This document shows, piece after piece, positions 18,752 to 26,950 of a DNA stretch of 64,000 nt. This DNA is from Arthrobacter sp. UNC362MFTsu5.1 (GTDB taxonomy: Bacteria > Actinomycetota > Actinomycetes > Actinomycetales > Micrococcaceae). Positions within the stretch are counted from its first letter, which is position 1. Each line of letters opens with the position of its first letter. The position numbers were made by a program, and so were the translations under genes. The stretch lies in the NCBI RefSeq assembly GCF_000685965.1, contig NZ_JMLE01000015.1, forward strand, positions 62,001 to 126,000, written 5' to 3'. A model generated the notes under the pieces. The model did not search any database and had not been told where the DNA came from. It saw nothing but the letters and a program-made list of their open reading frames with translations.

Positions 18752-19363
18752 TCAGTCGTCCCGGTGGCGGGGCTTCGCGGCGGCTCCGTACTTTGCCAGC
18801 GGCGCCAGCAGGGCGCTGCGGAGCTGCGGGGAGAGCTTGGTGGGAACGTCCACCTCGGCCGCGATGGCCTGCAGCACGCGGCTCAGGTAATTGCGGGCGC
18901 CGGCCGCGAGGGTGATGTCCAGGATTTCCCGGTCCGTGAAGCCGTGGTCCCTGAGCTCCAGCGTGTCCGAGTCCGTCATGTTCACGGCGTCGGTGCTGAT
19001 CCGTTCGGCGTACTCCATCATGGCCACCTCCGCCGGTGACAGCCCCGCGTTGTGGTAGTCCCGGGCGATCTGAATCAGCTCTTCCTCGTCAATGGCACGC
19101 AGTGCCTTCAGCCCGTGGGCTAGCCGGCAGTGGGCGGATCCGAGCGCCTGGGCGGCGGCAAGCGTGACCAGCTCGTAGCGCCGCAGATCCATGTTCTGGG
19201 TGATGGCGCTGATGAGCGCCTCGAACGCCAGATACGCTTCCGGGTTCACCGCCAGATCCTTGGCATGCTTGGCGACGTAACCGCGGGACCGGAGCTCGTC
19301 GTCGTAAATCTTCGCCTTTTGGCCGAACGCCTGGCTTTCGGGAGTGGTGGCGAATATGGACAT
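18752..19363 (-). CDS. Carboxymuconolactone decarboxylase/AhpD-like protein
   Basis: 203 residues, all-helical. The motif ALGSAHCRLAHGLKAL is the single-Cys (SxHCxxAH) version of the AhpD active-site helix. The family includes peroxidase-related proteins and gamma-carboxymuconolactone decarboxylases; AhpD proper has CxxC, so here only one redox Cys is available. The start ATG 19363 gives MSIFATTPESQAFGQ, and the upstream in-frame sequence is not protein-like. No partner reductase lies nearby, so the substrate is open. Confidence 0.75.
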   Translation of the reverse strand: MSIFATTPESQAFGQKAKIYDDELRSRGYVAKHAKDLAVNPEAYLAFEALISAITQNMDLRRYELVTLAAAQALGSAHCRLAHGLKALRAIDEEELIQIARDYHNAGLSPAEVAMMEYAERISTDAVNMTDSDTLELRDHGFTDREILDITLAAGARNYLSRVLQAIAAEVDVPTKLSPQLRSALLAPLAKYGAAAKPRHRDD

Positions 19364-19551
19364 GGGCGATCCTTCTTCCGGCTGGGGCCACCCGCGCTGC
19401 ACGGCGGCGGGAGCCCTGACAGCGCCGGTGCGGACACCTGCGATATTCCTCCGCGACCAGCTGCGAGTCAACACGCGGCCCGGCGTGTTCGACCGAACGG
19501 CGGGCACTCTGGGTAGCCGACGGCGGTTTGTGGGGGAGCCGGGGCCGATTA

Positions 19552-19567
19552 ACAAGTAGCGGGTACT
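19552..19567 (+). promoter_or_regulatory. 16-bp dyad ACAAGTA-GCGG-GTACT, candidate operator
   Basis: This is the second copy of the AGTA-N5-TACT dyad, 73 bp upstream of the second BTAD-receiver gene. A larger inverted repeat, TACTCAG (19564-19570) with CTGAGTA (19587-19593), overlaps it. Its position fits autoregulation of the BTAD-receiver gene. Confidence 0.4.
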
Positions 19568-19639
19568 CAGGTAAGTGATCAGCTTGCTGAGTAAGGATGG
19601 TCCCTAATTGCCGTCGGTGTGAATTTGGGGGTTGCCCGC

Positions 19640-20977
19640 ATGCTGGAAGTGGATGTGGTTTCAGGACCGCACACAGCGGTGTCGGCTTCGGAAGCCAGCG
19701 TTCCGTCCGCCAAGCTGGACGTCAATATCCTGGGTCCGCTGACCATCCGGCGGGGGACTCTGACGCTGGGAGCGCATGATCTGGGCGGACCCAAGCCGCG
19801 CCAGATCCTGGAAATCCTGCTGCTCCACTTGGGTGCCCCGGTGTCCAAAGGCCGCCTGATCGACCTGCTGTGGGAGGGGCACGCCCCCGTCCTGGCGCAC
19901 CCGACGCTGGAAAGCCACGTCAGCGTCCTGCGCCGCCACCTGCAGCCCGGATCCGGCAGGGCAGGACCGCTGAAGACAGTGACCGGCGGCTACCTGATGG
20001 ACCGGGCGTTGGTGGACCTGGACCTGGACCGGTTCGATGTCCTGTTCCGCCTGGCCGCGCAGGCTGAACCTCGGCGGGCACTCAGCTTCCTGACAGAGGC
20101 ACTCGCCCTGGCCTCAGCGCCATTGCTCGGCGGGGAACTCCTGCCAGCCTGGGCGGAGGAAGAAAGAACCCTGCACGCGGCGCGGGTGGTGGAAGCCAAA
20201 GTCCAGGCGGCCCAGGCGGCGTGCGCGCTGGGAGAGTCAGAAACGGCCATCCTGTGGGCAACCGCTGCGCTGGAGGACGACACCCTGGCCGAACGCGCCT
20301 GGACTGTGCTGGTCCTGGGCCTGGAACGGTCCGGGCAGCTGACCGCAGCGCTGCGGGCATTCGACCGGTGCCGCCACGTGATGGACCAGGAAATGGGGTG
20401 TACGCCGGGGCCGATCCTGCAGGCGGCGCACGCCCGCCTCCTGCAAGGCACGGCCGCCACGGACGAACCGGAATCCGCCTTCGAGATCGCGGGCACCCCA
20501 GTCGCTGGAGGCGCCGGACACGCGCGTCCCGAACCCGGGCGGCCGGAACCGGGGGAGTCCGAACGGACGGTCCTGACTATTGGGCACTCCGCACTGTTCG
20601 TCGAACAGCTCAGCGATGCCCTGGAGCGCGAACCCGGCCTGCACGGCGCGGGAGCCGCTACGTCCATTGAGTCCGGAGTGGCCATGGCGCGTTCCCTGAA
20701 GCCCGATGCCGTGATCATGGCCTATCGGCTGCCTGACGGTACCGGGCTGGACGCCGCCAGGCAGATCCTGCAGGCCCTGCCGGAGACGAGGATCGTAATG
20801 CTGACCACCGAATGCACACCAGCGGCTTTGTGCGAAGCCGCGGCCTTGGGAGTGTGCGCCTTCCTTCCGAAGGACGGCCACCTGGCGCTGGTGCTGGAAA
20901 CCCTCCGTCATGCGAAAACAGGCAACATGCTGGTGCACCCGTCCATTGTGGCCAGGCTCGGGCAGGGCAACAGTTAG
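19640..20977 (+). CDS. Second BTAD regulator with degenerate C-terminal receiver
   Basis: About 445 residues, closely similar in layout to the regulator at 3630-4898: winged helix (LGGPKPRQILEILLLHLG, LKTVTGGYLMD), BTAD domain, a linker rich in PEPGRPEPGE, then a receiver fold. The receiver lacks the phospho-acceptor: the strand reads AVIMAYRLPDG where the paralogue has VVILDYRL. It also lacks the acidic pair (VLTIGHSALF), while keeping CAFLPKDGH. It is therefore probably phosphorylation-independent. The start ATG 19640 is preferred because GGGGG lies 8 nt upstream; a GTG at 19619 is possible. No kinase is adjacent. Confidence 0.8.
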   Translation: MLEVDVVSGPHTAVSASEASVPSAKLDVNILGPLTIRRGTLTLGAHDLGGPKPRQILEILLLHLGAPVSKGRLIDLLWEGHAPVLAHPTLESHVSVLRRHLQPGSGRAGPLKTVTGGYLMDRALVDLDLDRFDVLFRLAAQAEPRRALSFLTEALALASAPLLGGELLPAWAEEERTLHAARVVEAKVQAAQAACALGESETAILWATAALEDDTLAERAWTVLVLGLERSGQLTAALRAFDRCRHVMDQEMGCTPGPILQAAHARLLQGTAATDEPESAFEIAGTPVAGGAGHARPEPGRPEPGESERTVLTIGHSALFVEQLSDALEREPGLHGAGAATSIESGVAMARSLKPDAVIMAYRLPDGTGLDAARQILQALPETRIVMLTTECTPAALCEAAALGVCAFLPKDGHLALVLETLRHAKTGNMLVHPSIVARLGQGNS

Positions 20978-21023
20978 GGCTCCTGTTTATCGCCGGCGCA
21001 GATCACCCACCTGCCCCCTGCCC

Positions 21024-22241
21024 CTACCCAACCTCAGCCAACCGGATTGCCTCTGCGAACACGGGCAGGCTGCGTTCCACCATGTCCTCGTTGGCGGTCA
21101 GCGAGATCCTGAAGAACCCCGGTGTTTCAAACAGGACTCCCGGCAGCACATAGACGTTCCGGGTGGCCAGGGTTTCGGTGAAGGCTTCGTCGTCGGACAC
21201 GGGCGAGTGCACAAAGAGGTAGAACGAGCCTTCCGGCCGGTGCAGCTGGTAGCCCATCCCGGTCAGTTCCTCGTAGAGGCGGTCCCGCTTCCGCTGCAGC
21301 CGCCCGACGTCGATGGTGAACGTCTCCAGCGCAGGCAGCGCGTACTGGAGCAGGGCGTTGGGGTAGATCCAGCCCATGGCAACCTGCAGGGCGCTCAGGA
21401 TTTCGCGCAGGCCCTCCCTGTCCGGCATGGTGGGTGGCAGCGCCAGGTACCCCACGCGCTCGCCGGGAGCCAGGTGCGTCTTGCCGTAGGAGTAGGCCAA
21501 AAGCGTGTACGGATAAAACTCGCTAGGGCTGTGGAAGCGGGCGCCGTCATACACAATCCGGTTATAAGCCTCATCGGACAGCAGGTAGATCCGACGCCCG
21601 TTCCGCTCCGAGGCGAGTTCCAGCATCGCGGCCAGCTTCACCAGCAGTGTCTCCGGGTAGATCCGGCCCGTGGGGTTGTTGGGCGTATTGACGATCACCA
21701 CCCTGGTCCGCGGCGTAATGGCGGAGGCAATGGCCATCAGGTCCAGGTCGAACGTCTCGGGGTTGATGTGCACTTTGACCGGCACCAGCCCGGCCTCAAC
21801 AATGATCGGTTCGTACAGGAACCATGGCGGCAGGCTGTAAAGCGCCTCGTCGCCAGGATCCGCCACGGCCTTCATTGCCATGGCGATGGCCGTGAAACCG
21901 CCCGTGGTGAGCATGATGTCCTCCGGCTCGAAGGGCAGTTCGAGCAGGCGCTGCAGCGACTGGGCCGCGGCAACCTGGGCTTCGGCGCCGTTCGTCTTGT
22001 ACGCAAACCAGCCTTCGTTGCGGGGTTCGAGCTGGTCCCGCAGTGCCGAGACATACGCCTCCTGCGGCATCTGGTGCGGATTGCCCAAAGTGAAGTCGCA
22101 GATTCCGGGGTTGTGCTGGCGGCCGGCATGCGTCCGCAGGAATCCCTGCACCCTCAACAGTGACGGAATCGACGCAACCGCCCTGGCCCGGGCCGGGAAA
22201 TCCACGCGGGTGGAGAGCTTGGAATCGTAGATGCCGGCCAT
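21024..22241 (-). CDS. Pyridoxal-phosphate aminotransferase, class I/II
   Basis: 405 residues from ATG 22241 (MAGIYDSKLSTRVDFP), with GGGG about 8 nt upstream. Fold-type I motifs are present: TTGGFTAIAMAM (cofactor phosphate loop), NTPNNPTGRIYP, LLSDEAYNRIVYDG (Asp for the pyridine nitrogen), YSYGKTHLAPGERVGYL (Schiff-base Lys) and a C-terminal Arg in FFRISLTANEDM. It transfers an amino group between an amino acid and a 2-oxo acid; the specificity (aspartate, aromatic or other) is not decidable here. It is a single gene, divergent from the GH25-like gene. Confidence 0.85.
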   Translation of the reverse strand: MAGIYDSKLSTRVDFPARARAVASIPSLLRVQGFLRTHAGRQHNPGICDFTLGNPHQMPQEAYVSALRDQLEPRNEGWFAYKTNGAEAQVAAAQSLQRLLELPFEPEDIMLTTGGFTAIAMAMKAVADPGDEALYSLPPWFLYEPIIVEAGLVPVKVHINPETFDLDLMAIASAITPRTRVVIVNTPNNPTGRIYPETLLVKLAAMLELASERNGRRIYLLSDEAYNRIVYDGARFHSPSEFYPYTLLAYSYGKTHLAPGERVGYLALPPTMPDREGLREILSALQVAMGWIYPNALLQYALPALETFTIDVGRLQRKRDRLYEELTGMGYQLHRPEGSFYLFVHSPVSDDEAFTETLATRNVYVLPGVLFETPGFFRISLTANEDMVERSLPVFAEAIRLAEVG

Positions 22242-22539
22242 GAAAGCAACCCCCTGGATAAGCAGTACGGAAGGCAGCTCGCTGCTGAGCCAGTGGAGGC
22301 TGTTGTGCGATTTATTCTGGCCCCCGCCGGCGGCAATGTAAATGGGACAGAACTCCGCGGCGCCATACCAATCAGGCACCCGGCAGGTCAACACTCGTTT
22401 TTCCGCTTTTCGCTACCTGCCTCAACTTCCGTAAAGTTGGGGGCGGACCTCGGCGCTCCTTGTGCGCGGTCCCACGGGTTGACCGGGAACTGGGCTCGAT
22501 CAACTGCGCATCCCACCCGAACGCGGCCTTCGCTGCGCC

Positions 22540-23427
22540 ATGCCTGCCCCCGATCCAACCGGGCCGGCCAGACCCAGGAGTATCGTTTTGCTTCAGATCA
22601 ACCTTGTTGCCGCCCTCGCGGCACTGCCCCTCCTGCTGGGCCTCGGCACGGCCCCCGCCGCGGCACCGGTTTCGGCGCCCGCCGCGGCCGCGCCGACGAC
22701 GAACGTCCAGTCGGACGTCCAGGCGGCAGCGCTGCAGCCGGCCTCAGCGCGTCAAGGCGCAGCGCGTACCGACTCAGTGCAGGAGGCGAAGATGCAGCCC
22801 GCCAAGGTCCGTCCGCCCGCCAGCGGCCCGTCGGTCAAGGTTGTGGACACCACAGCCGCGATCTCTGATCCCGCCTGGTTCAAAAAAGCGTACGACGCCG
22901 GGATCCGGCTTTACGTGATGCACTCCACCGCCTGGGGTACTTGCGACCCGTGGTACCGGACCCAGGCCCAGCTGAAGATGGCGCTGGACGCAGGCCTGAA
23001 GATCGCCGTCTACACGCGGGACGCCACCTGCTGGCGGGGCGGCATCAGCGCAGCGGGACCGTACGCGGCCCAGCTTCAGTTCTTCGCCCTGGACGTTGAG
23101 CCGGGCAGCCCTCCGGTGACCCGCGAGATGGTGGACGGCGTCCGCAGCATGGGCGTGCGGCCGGTCATCTACAGCGGCAGCGGCATGTGGCCGGACCTCA
23201 TGGGCAACAGCACGGCCTTCGCCGATGTGCCGCTCTGGGACACCAACACCGCCACCAACCTCAACTACTCCACCTGGACGGCCGACTACCTCGCGCCCGC
23301 CCCCGTGCAGTACGGCGGCTGGAACACCGCCAGCACCATGCGGATCGGCATTCAGCAGAAGTTCGAGCACAGCCTCAACGGCGTACCGGTGGACCTGAAC
23401 TCCTTCAACGCCTCGTTCCTGAAGTAG
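22540..23427 (+). CDS. Secreted GH25-like (lysozyme-fold) protein
   Basis: About 295 residues. A signal peptide (INLVAALAALPLLLGLGTAPAAA) and an Ala-rich linker precede a compact TIM-barrel-like domain from about residue 100. Readable landmarks are VKVVDTTAAISDPAWFKKAYDAG, LQFFALDVEPGSP (an acidic DxE pair on a strand end as in GH25), VRPVIYSGSGMW, DVPLWDTN and a closing PVDLNSFN. This pattern suggests a GH25 or DUF1906-like cell-wall hydrolase, though catalytic competence is unproven. The start is uncertain: ATG 22540 adds about 14 residues before the hydrophobic core. Its last 23 bp overlap the end of the PAP2 gene on the other strand. Confidence 0.65.
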   Translation: MPAPDPTGPARPRSIVLLQINLVAALAALPLLLGLGTAPAAAPVSAPAAAAPTTNVQSDVQAAALQPASARQGAARTDSVQEAKMQPAKVRPPASGPSVKVVDTTAAISDPAWFKKAYDAGIRLYVMHSTAWGTCDPWYRTQAQLKMALDAGLKIAVYTRDATCWRGGISAAGPYAAQLQFFALDVEPGSPPVTREMVDGVRSMGVRPVIYSGSGMWPDLMGNSTAFADVPLWDTNTATNLNYSTWTADYLAPAPVQYGGWNTASTMRIGIQQKFEHSLNGVPVDLNSFNASFLK

Positions 23428-24346
23428 CCGGACTGTCAGCCGCCCGCCGTCGTGCGGCAAACGCGAACAGGGCGGTGGTTGCAACGGCGGCGAGGTATCC
23501 GGCCACCACGATCAGCGAGATGCCGCCCCAGAAGTAGCTCGTGCCGCTGCCGCCCTCGCCGGGCACGTAGCGGGTGAGCAGGAACGCAGCGGCCGCGGCA
23601 AATACCAGGCAGATCAGGCCGGGCAGCCGCAGCCACCAGCGCGACGACGCCCAGTGACCGCCGAAGCCGTCCCACACGTTCCAGGCGTTCCCGGTGCGGA
23701 TGATGAGCCAGCCGGCCGGTATGACGAAAGCGCCCACCAGCAGGAAGGCCGCAATCACGTCGGCCGGGCGGTGCCACTGGTTCACCACGGTGGACACCCC
23801 TGAAATGATCGCGAAGCTGCCACCCGCAAAACCTGCGAACGGCCGCCATCGTGGTGACGCCATCAGGAAGACCGCGGCCGCGGCGGAGGCAGCGAGCGTG
23901 GTGTGGCCGGACGGCAGCGAGTTAAGCTCCAGGGTTTCCACGCCGCGAAACGGCCGGTCCGGCAACAGGGCCTTCAGGACCTGCGTGGCGATGTTCGCGC
24001 CGACGCACGCGCCAACGGCAATGCCGGCGGCACGCCAGCGCTTCCGGATCACCGTGACGAAGAGGACGACGACGGCGCCCACCACGAGTGACACCGTGGG
24101 CAGCCAGTCCAGGAACCGGGTGGCGGCCTTCCCGGCCGGCCCGTGGATGGCCACGGCCTCCACCAGTGCGGATTCGTCAATGTACTGGCCCGTGGTGGTC
24201 CGGACGAAGAAATAGTATGTCGCGATCAGGCCGGCCGCACAGGCCAGCGTCGCGAGGATGCACAGCACACCCAGCGCCGCGTCGCCGCGCATCTGCCCGG
24301 CGGGCCGCCGTCGTCGGGAATCTCTAAGGTGGGAGCTCATCACCAT
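23405..24346 (-). CDS. PAP2-family membrane phosphatase
   Basis: About 313 residues. Roughly six to eight membrane segments surround a PAP2 active site: KALLPDRPF (KxxxxxxRP type), LPSGHTT (PSGH, catalytic His) and the third motif VSTVVNQWHRPADV (nucleophile His, Asp). Such enzymes dephosphorylate lipid phosphates such as undecaprenyl pyrophosphate or phosphatidic acid outside the membrane. An extra C-terminal membrane domain (WWLRLPGLICLVFAAAAAFLL) follows. The start is ATG 24346 or 24340. The 3' end overlaps the convergent GH25-like gene by 23 bp. The dyad at 24452-24467 lies about 105 bp upstream. Confidence 0.8.
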   Translation of the reverse strand: MVMSSHLRDSRRRRPAGQMRGDAALGVLCILATLACAAGLIATYYFFVRTTTGQYIDESALVEAVAIHGPAGKAATRFLDWLPTVSLVVGAVVVLFVTVIRKRWRAAGIAVGACVGANIATQVLKALLPDRPFRGVETLELNSLPSGHTTLAASAAAAVFLMASPRWRPFAGFAGGSFAIISGVSTVVNQWHRPADVIAAFLLVGAFVIPAGWLIIRTGNAWNVWDGFGGHWASSRWWLRLPGLICLVFAAAAAFLLTRYVPGEGGSGTSYFWGGISLIVVAGYLAAVATTALFAFAARRRAADSPATSGTRR

Positions 24347-24451
24347 CAGCGTCCCACAGAAAGCTGGGAACAGGCCGGAGGCCGGTGCTGGATCGGGGGA
24401 GGGGAGCACCGTATCCGCCGCCGACACTGGCAACAATCCTGCGCCAAAACA

Positions 24452-24467
24452 GGTAGCAAATACTCGT
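24452..24467 (-). promoter_or_regulatory. 16-bp dyad ACGAGTA-TTTG-CTACC, candidate operator
   Basis: This is the third copy of the ACGAGTA dyad, read on the minus strand, upstream of the PAP2 phosphatase. The 24347-24775 spacer (429 bp) holds this site, the hairpin at 24548-24584 and the ribosome site of the following gene; nothing else is recognised in it. Confidence 0.4.
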
Positions 24468-24547
24468 GCCGGGCGGTGGCAGTTTTTCCTACGCTGGGAC
24501 GTAGCGGGCGTCAGCCGATCAGCACTAAGCCGGCGGCCGTAGCGGAT

Positions 24548-24584
24548 GCCAATGACCCGGGACGGTGACACGCCGGGCATTGGC
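24548..24584. other. Intergenic hairpin
   Basis: Arms at 24548-24560 and 24573-24584 pair over 12 bp with one bulged base. It lies between divergent genes, so it is not an obvious terminator; it may be an operator or a structured leader. Confidence 0.4.
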
Positions 24585-24775
24585 GTCCGCAAAACCATGC
24601 CCGTTGACACCCCGGAGATGGCGGCGCTAGCTTGAACGTATTGCAGGCCTGAACACAGCGGCCGCAAGATCACCGCATCACAACTGGTCTCGCCGCCTTG
24701 ATGGCATTTGATGTTGATACATCGGCAGGACAGGCTACTGGGCATCCCCTCCTGCCACATTTCAGGAGTGCTGCC

Positions 24776-25420
24776 ATGAACCGAACAATGAGGATTTTGT
24801 GCCTGCCCGCCACCCTGTCGCTGGCGCTGCTATCGGGGGTTTCGGCCCCCGCGTTTGCCGGATCCGACGGCGGAGGAGGGGCCGCGGGTCCGTGGCCCCC
24901 GCAGGACACCGACGGGAAGTACGTCTCCGTTCCCGATGCGTACTACGCGGACTACGAGTTCGAGGCCTGCGACACCACCATCAAGGTGTCATACGGGGAC
25001 GAGCGCGAGCTGAAGTACAAGGGCGAGAAGAAGGACGACGGAACCCTGGTGATCAAATATCGGGGCGACATTACCGTGGACCTGACCCGCGACTCAGACA
25101 AGGCCACCATCGACGAGCTGGACATCTCCGGGCCCTTCACCATGAAGCTGGCTGCGGATGGCCTGAGCGCCTACCTTTCCGGCCGCGGTCCCGGCCTCGT
25201 GTATGCCATGAGTCCGGCCGAGGAGAAGGCCTTTGAGGATGAGGGACTGCCCAAGGCGTTCTACTTCAAGGAAGGGCGGTTGTCCGGCAAGGTTGTCTAC
25301 TCTTCGACCGACCAGAAGGAAGTAGTCTCCGGCGAGATTACGCACAACAGCATCCGTAACGCCAAGGACATCTGCAAGCTGCTGGACCGCGCCAAGGATG
25401 ACGACCACGGGCACCGGTAG
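24776..25420 (+). CDS. Secreted acidic protein, function unknown
   Basis: 214 residues from ATG 24776, which has CAGGAG about 8 nt upstream. A clear signal peptide (MNRTMRILCLPATLSLALLSGVSAPAFA) is followed by a Gly-rich stretch and a highly charged beta-rich body with many Asp/Glu and Lys residues. Two Cys (in FEACDTT and in DICKLL) could form a disulfide. I do not recognise a family. It is a single gene followed by a terminator hairpin at 25461-25500. Confidence 0.7.
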   Translation: MNRTMRILCLPATLSLALLSGVSAPAFAGSDGGGGAAGPWPPQDTDGKYVSVPDAYYADYEFEACDTTIKVSYGDERELKYKGEKKDDGTLVIKYRGDITVDLTRDSDKATIDELDISGPFTMKLAADGLSAYLSGRGPGLVYAMSPAEEKAFEDEGLPKAFYFKEGRLSGKVVYSSTDQKEVVSGEITHNSIRNAKDICKLLDRAKDDDHGHR

Positions 25421-25460
25421 CCCCGGGTCAAACGCCCACTGAATGCCCGCTTACCGGAGG

Positions 25461-25500
25461 CGGCCATCATGCGCTGTTGGCGGCGCGTGATGGCCGTTTC
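25461..25500 (+). terminator. Terminator hairpin
   Basis: A 14-bp stem (25461-25474 with 25483-25496) containing one G-U-type pair and an 8-nt loop is followed by TTTCC. It lies 40 bp after the secreted-protein stop. Confidence 0.75.
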
Positions 25501-25524
25501 CTTGAGTACCTTCCGGCGGTAAAA

Positions 25525-25540
25525 ACGAGTAGCACCCACT
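25525..25540 (+). promoter_or_regulatory. 16-bp dyad ACGAGTA-GCAC-CCACT, candidate operator
   Basis: The fourth copy of the dyad. It is in the 425-bp spacer 25421-25845, which also holds a terminator, a long-loop hairpin (25659-25716) and a 15-bp tandem repeat. The nearest downstream gene is menC, 306 bp away; no convincing small gene lies between. Confidence 0.35.
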
Positions 25541-25658
25541 CATGCGGGCCCGGAGTCCAATCCCTAGGATTTTATTACCGGCCGGGTTTTACATCGGCCG
25601 CCCCGCAACAGACCAGGCGGTTAACCGCAGGGAATGCGTGCCCGGGGCTCCTTGAGCT

Positions 25659-25716
25659 GGGCCGGCGGCGACGAGTCTCATAAAACGTGAAGCTCGCCCC
25701 CAGTCGCCGCCGGCCC
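25659..25716. other. GC-rich hairpin with 30-nt loop
   Basis: A perfect 14-bp stem (25659-25672 with 25703-25716) encloses a loop of about 30 nt. It lies about 130 bp upstream of menC and could be a leader structure or a repeat relic. Confidence 0.45.
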
Positions 25717-25720
25717 TACC

Positions 25721-25765
25721 AAGGATTTGCTGGCCTTGGATTTGCCAGCCCAGGATTTGCCGGCC
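25721..25765. repeat. 15-bp tandem repeat, three copies
   Basis: Units AAGGATTTGCTGGCC, TTGGATTTGCCAGCC and CAGGATTTGCCGGCC follow at 25721, 25736 and 25751. They are non-coding and directly after the long-loop hairpin. Confidence 0.8.
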
Positions 25766-25845
25766 CAGACGCTGAAAGCGCGGGCCCGTGACCTCAGCCG
25801 TAAACCTCAGCCGTGACCGTCAGGCGCGGCCGGTAGAGTGAAATC

Positions 25846-26898
25846 ATGCCCGCCGACGCAGCACGCCAGCACCCTGACTCGTTCCCGGCTTTGCCTTCGC
25901 TGGAGCAGCTTGCGGCGTCCGCCCATGTGGTGAGCCTGCCCATGCGCGTGAAGTTCCGGGGCATCACCCGGCGTGAGGCACTGCTGCTGGACGGCCCGCT
26001 CGGCTGGGGGGAATTCTGCCCCTTCCCCGAATACGACGACGCCGAAGCCTCCCGCTGGCTCGCCTCCGCCATCGAAGCCGGCTGGCAGGGATTTCCGCCG
26101 CCGCTCCGTTCGGTGATCCCCGTCAACGCCACGGTTCCCGCTGTTGCCGCGGACCGCGTCCCGGACGTCCTGGCCCGTTTCGGCCGGGTGGACGCCGTCA
26201 AGATCAAGGTTGCCGAACGCGGGCAAACGCTCGACGACGACGCCGCCCGGGTTGCCGCCGTCCGCAGCGCCCTCCCGGACGCAGCCATCCGGGTGGACGC
26301 GAACGGCGGCTGGGATGTACCCGGGGCTGTGGAGGCACTGACCCGGTTGTCCGCCGTCGGGCTTGAATACGCCGAGCAGCCGGTGCCGGACATCGAAGGA
26401 CTGGCCGAAGTGCGCCGCCGGCTGCGGGCTGCCGGCATCCCCGTGCTGATCGCCGCCGACGAAAGCGTCCGCAAGGAATCCGACCCCCTCCGTGTGGCGC
26501 GGGCGGGCGCGGCCGACCTCATCGTGGTGAAGGTGGCGCCGCTCGGGGGAGTGCGGCGCGCCCTGGACATCGTCGCCCAAGCGGGGCTGCCCGCCGTCGT
26601 CAGTTCCGCCCTGGACACGTCTGTGGGGATCCGGGCCGGGCTGGCCCTGGCGGCGGCGCTCCCCGAACTGCCCTATGCCTGCGGGCTGGGAACGGTGTCC
26701 CTCTTTGAGCAGGACATCACGCTGGATCCGCTGGTGGCCGACGACGGCGCCATCCGCCTTCGCAACGTCGCCGCCGACGCCGGGCTGCTGGAGCGCTACG
26801 CGGCTTCCCCGGACCGCCGGGACTGGTGGCTGGACCGCCTCCGCCGCGTCCACGCCGCCTGTTCACCGGATCTTCACCTGTCTGACAACTGCCGGTAG
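25846..26898 (+). CDS. menC: o-Succinylbenzoate synthase
   Basis: 350 residues. An enolase-superfamily enzyme that dehydrates SHCHC to o-succinylbenzoate in menaquinone biosynthesis. The barrel motifs are readable: VKIKVAE (the KxK base, about 122-128), RVDANGGW (first metal ligand Asp), EYAEQPV (Glu ligand), AADESV (Asp ligand) and VVKVAPLGG (second catalytic Lys). The order and spacing match MenC rather than muconate-lactonising enzymes, and the finding of menD, menF and menG in the same window supports this. It is a stand-alone gene, 52 bp before the PhoX-type gene. Confidence 0.9.
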   Translation: MPADAARQHPDSFPALPSLEQLAASAHVVSLPMRVKFRGITRREALLLDGPLGWGEFCPFPEYDDAEASRWLASAIEAGWQGFPPPLRSVIPVNATVPAVAADRVPDVLARFGRVDAVKIKVAERGQTLDDDAARVAAVRSALPDAAIRVDANGGWDVPGAVEALTRLSAVGLEYAEQPVPDIEGLAEVRRRLRAAGIPVLIAADESVRKESDPLRVARAGAADLIVVKVAPLGGVRRALDIVAQAGLPAVVSSALDTSVGIRAGLALAAALPELPYACGLGTVSLFEQDITLDPLVADDGAIRLRNVAADAGLLERYAASPDRRDWWLDRLRRVHAACSPDLHLSDNCR

Positions 26899-26950
26899 GG
26901 ATCCGCTGGAAGGGTGGGCGGGACCGCATCACATCCCTTGGAAGGCCCCC

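Noticed and set aside
25477..25683. 68-codon open frame before menC
   Set aside because: It begins inside the terminator of the preceding gene, has no ribosome site and an unstructured composition.
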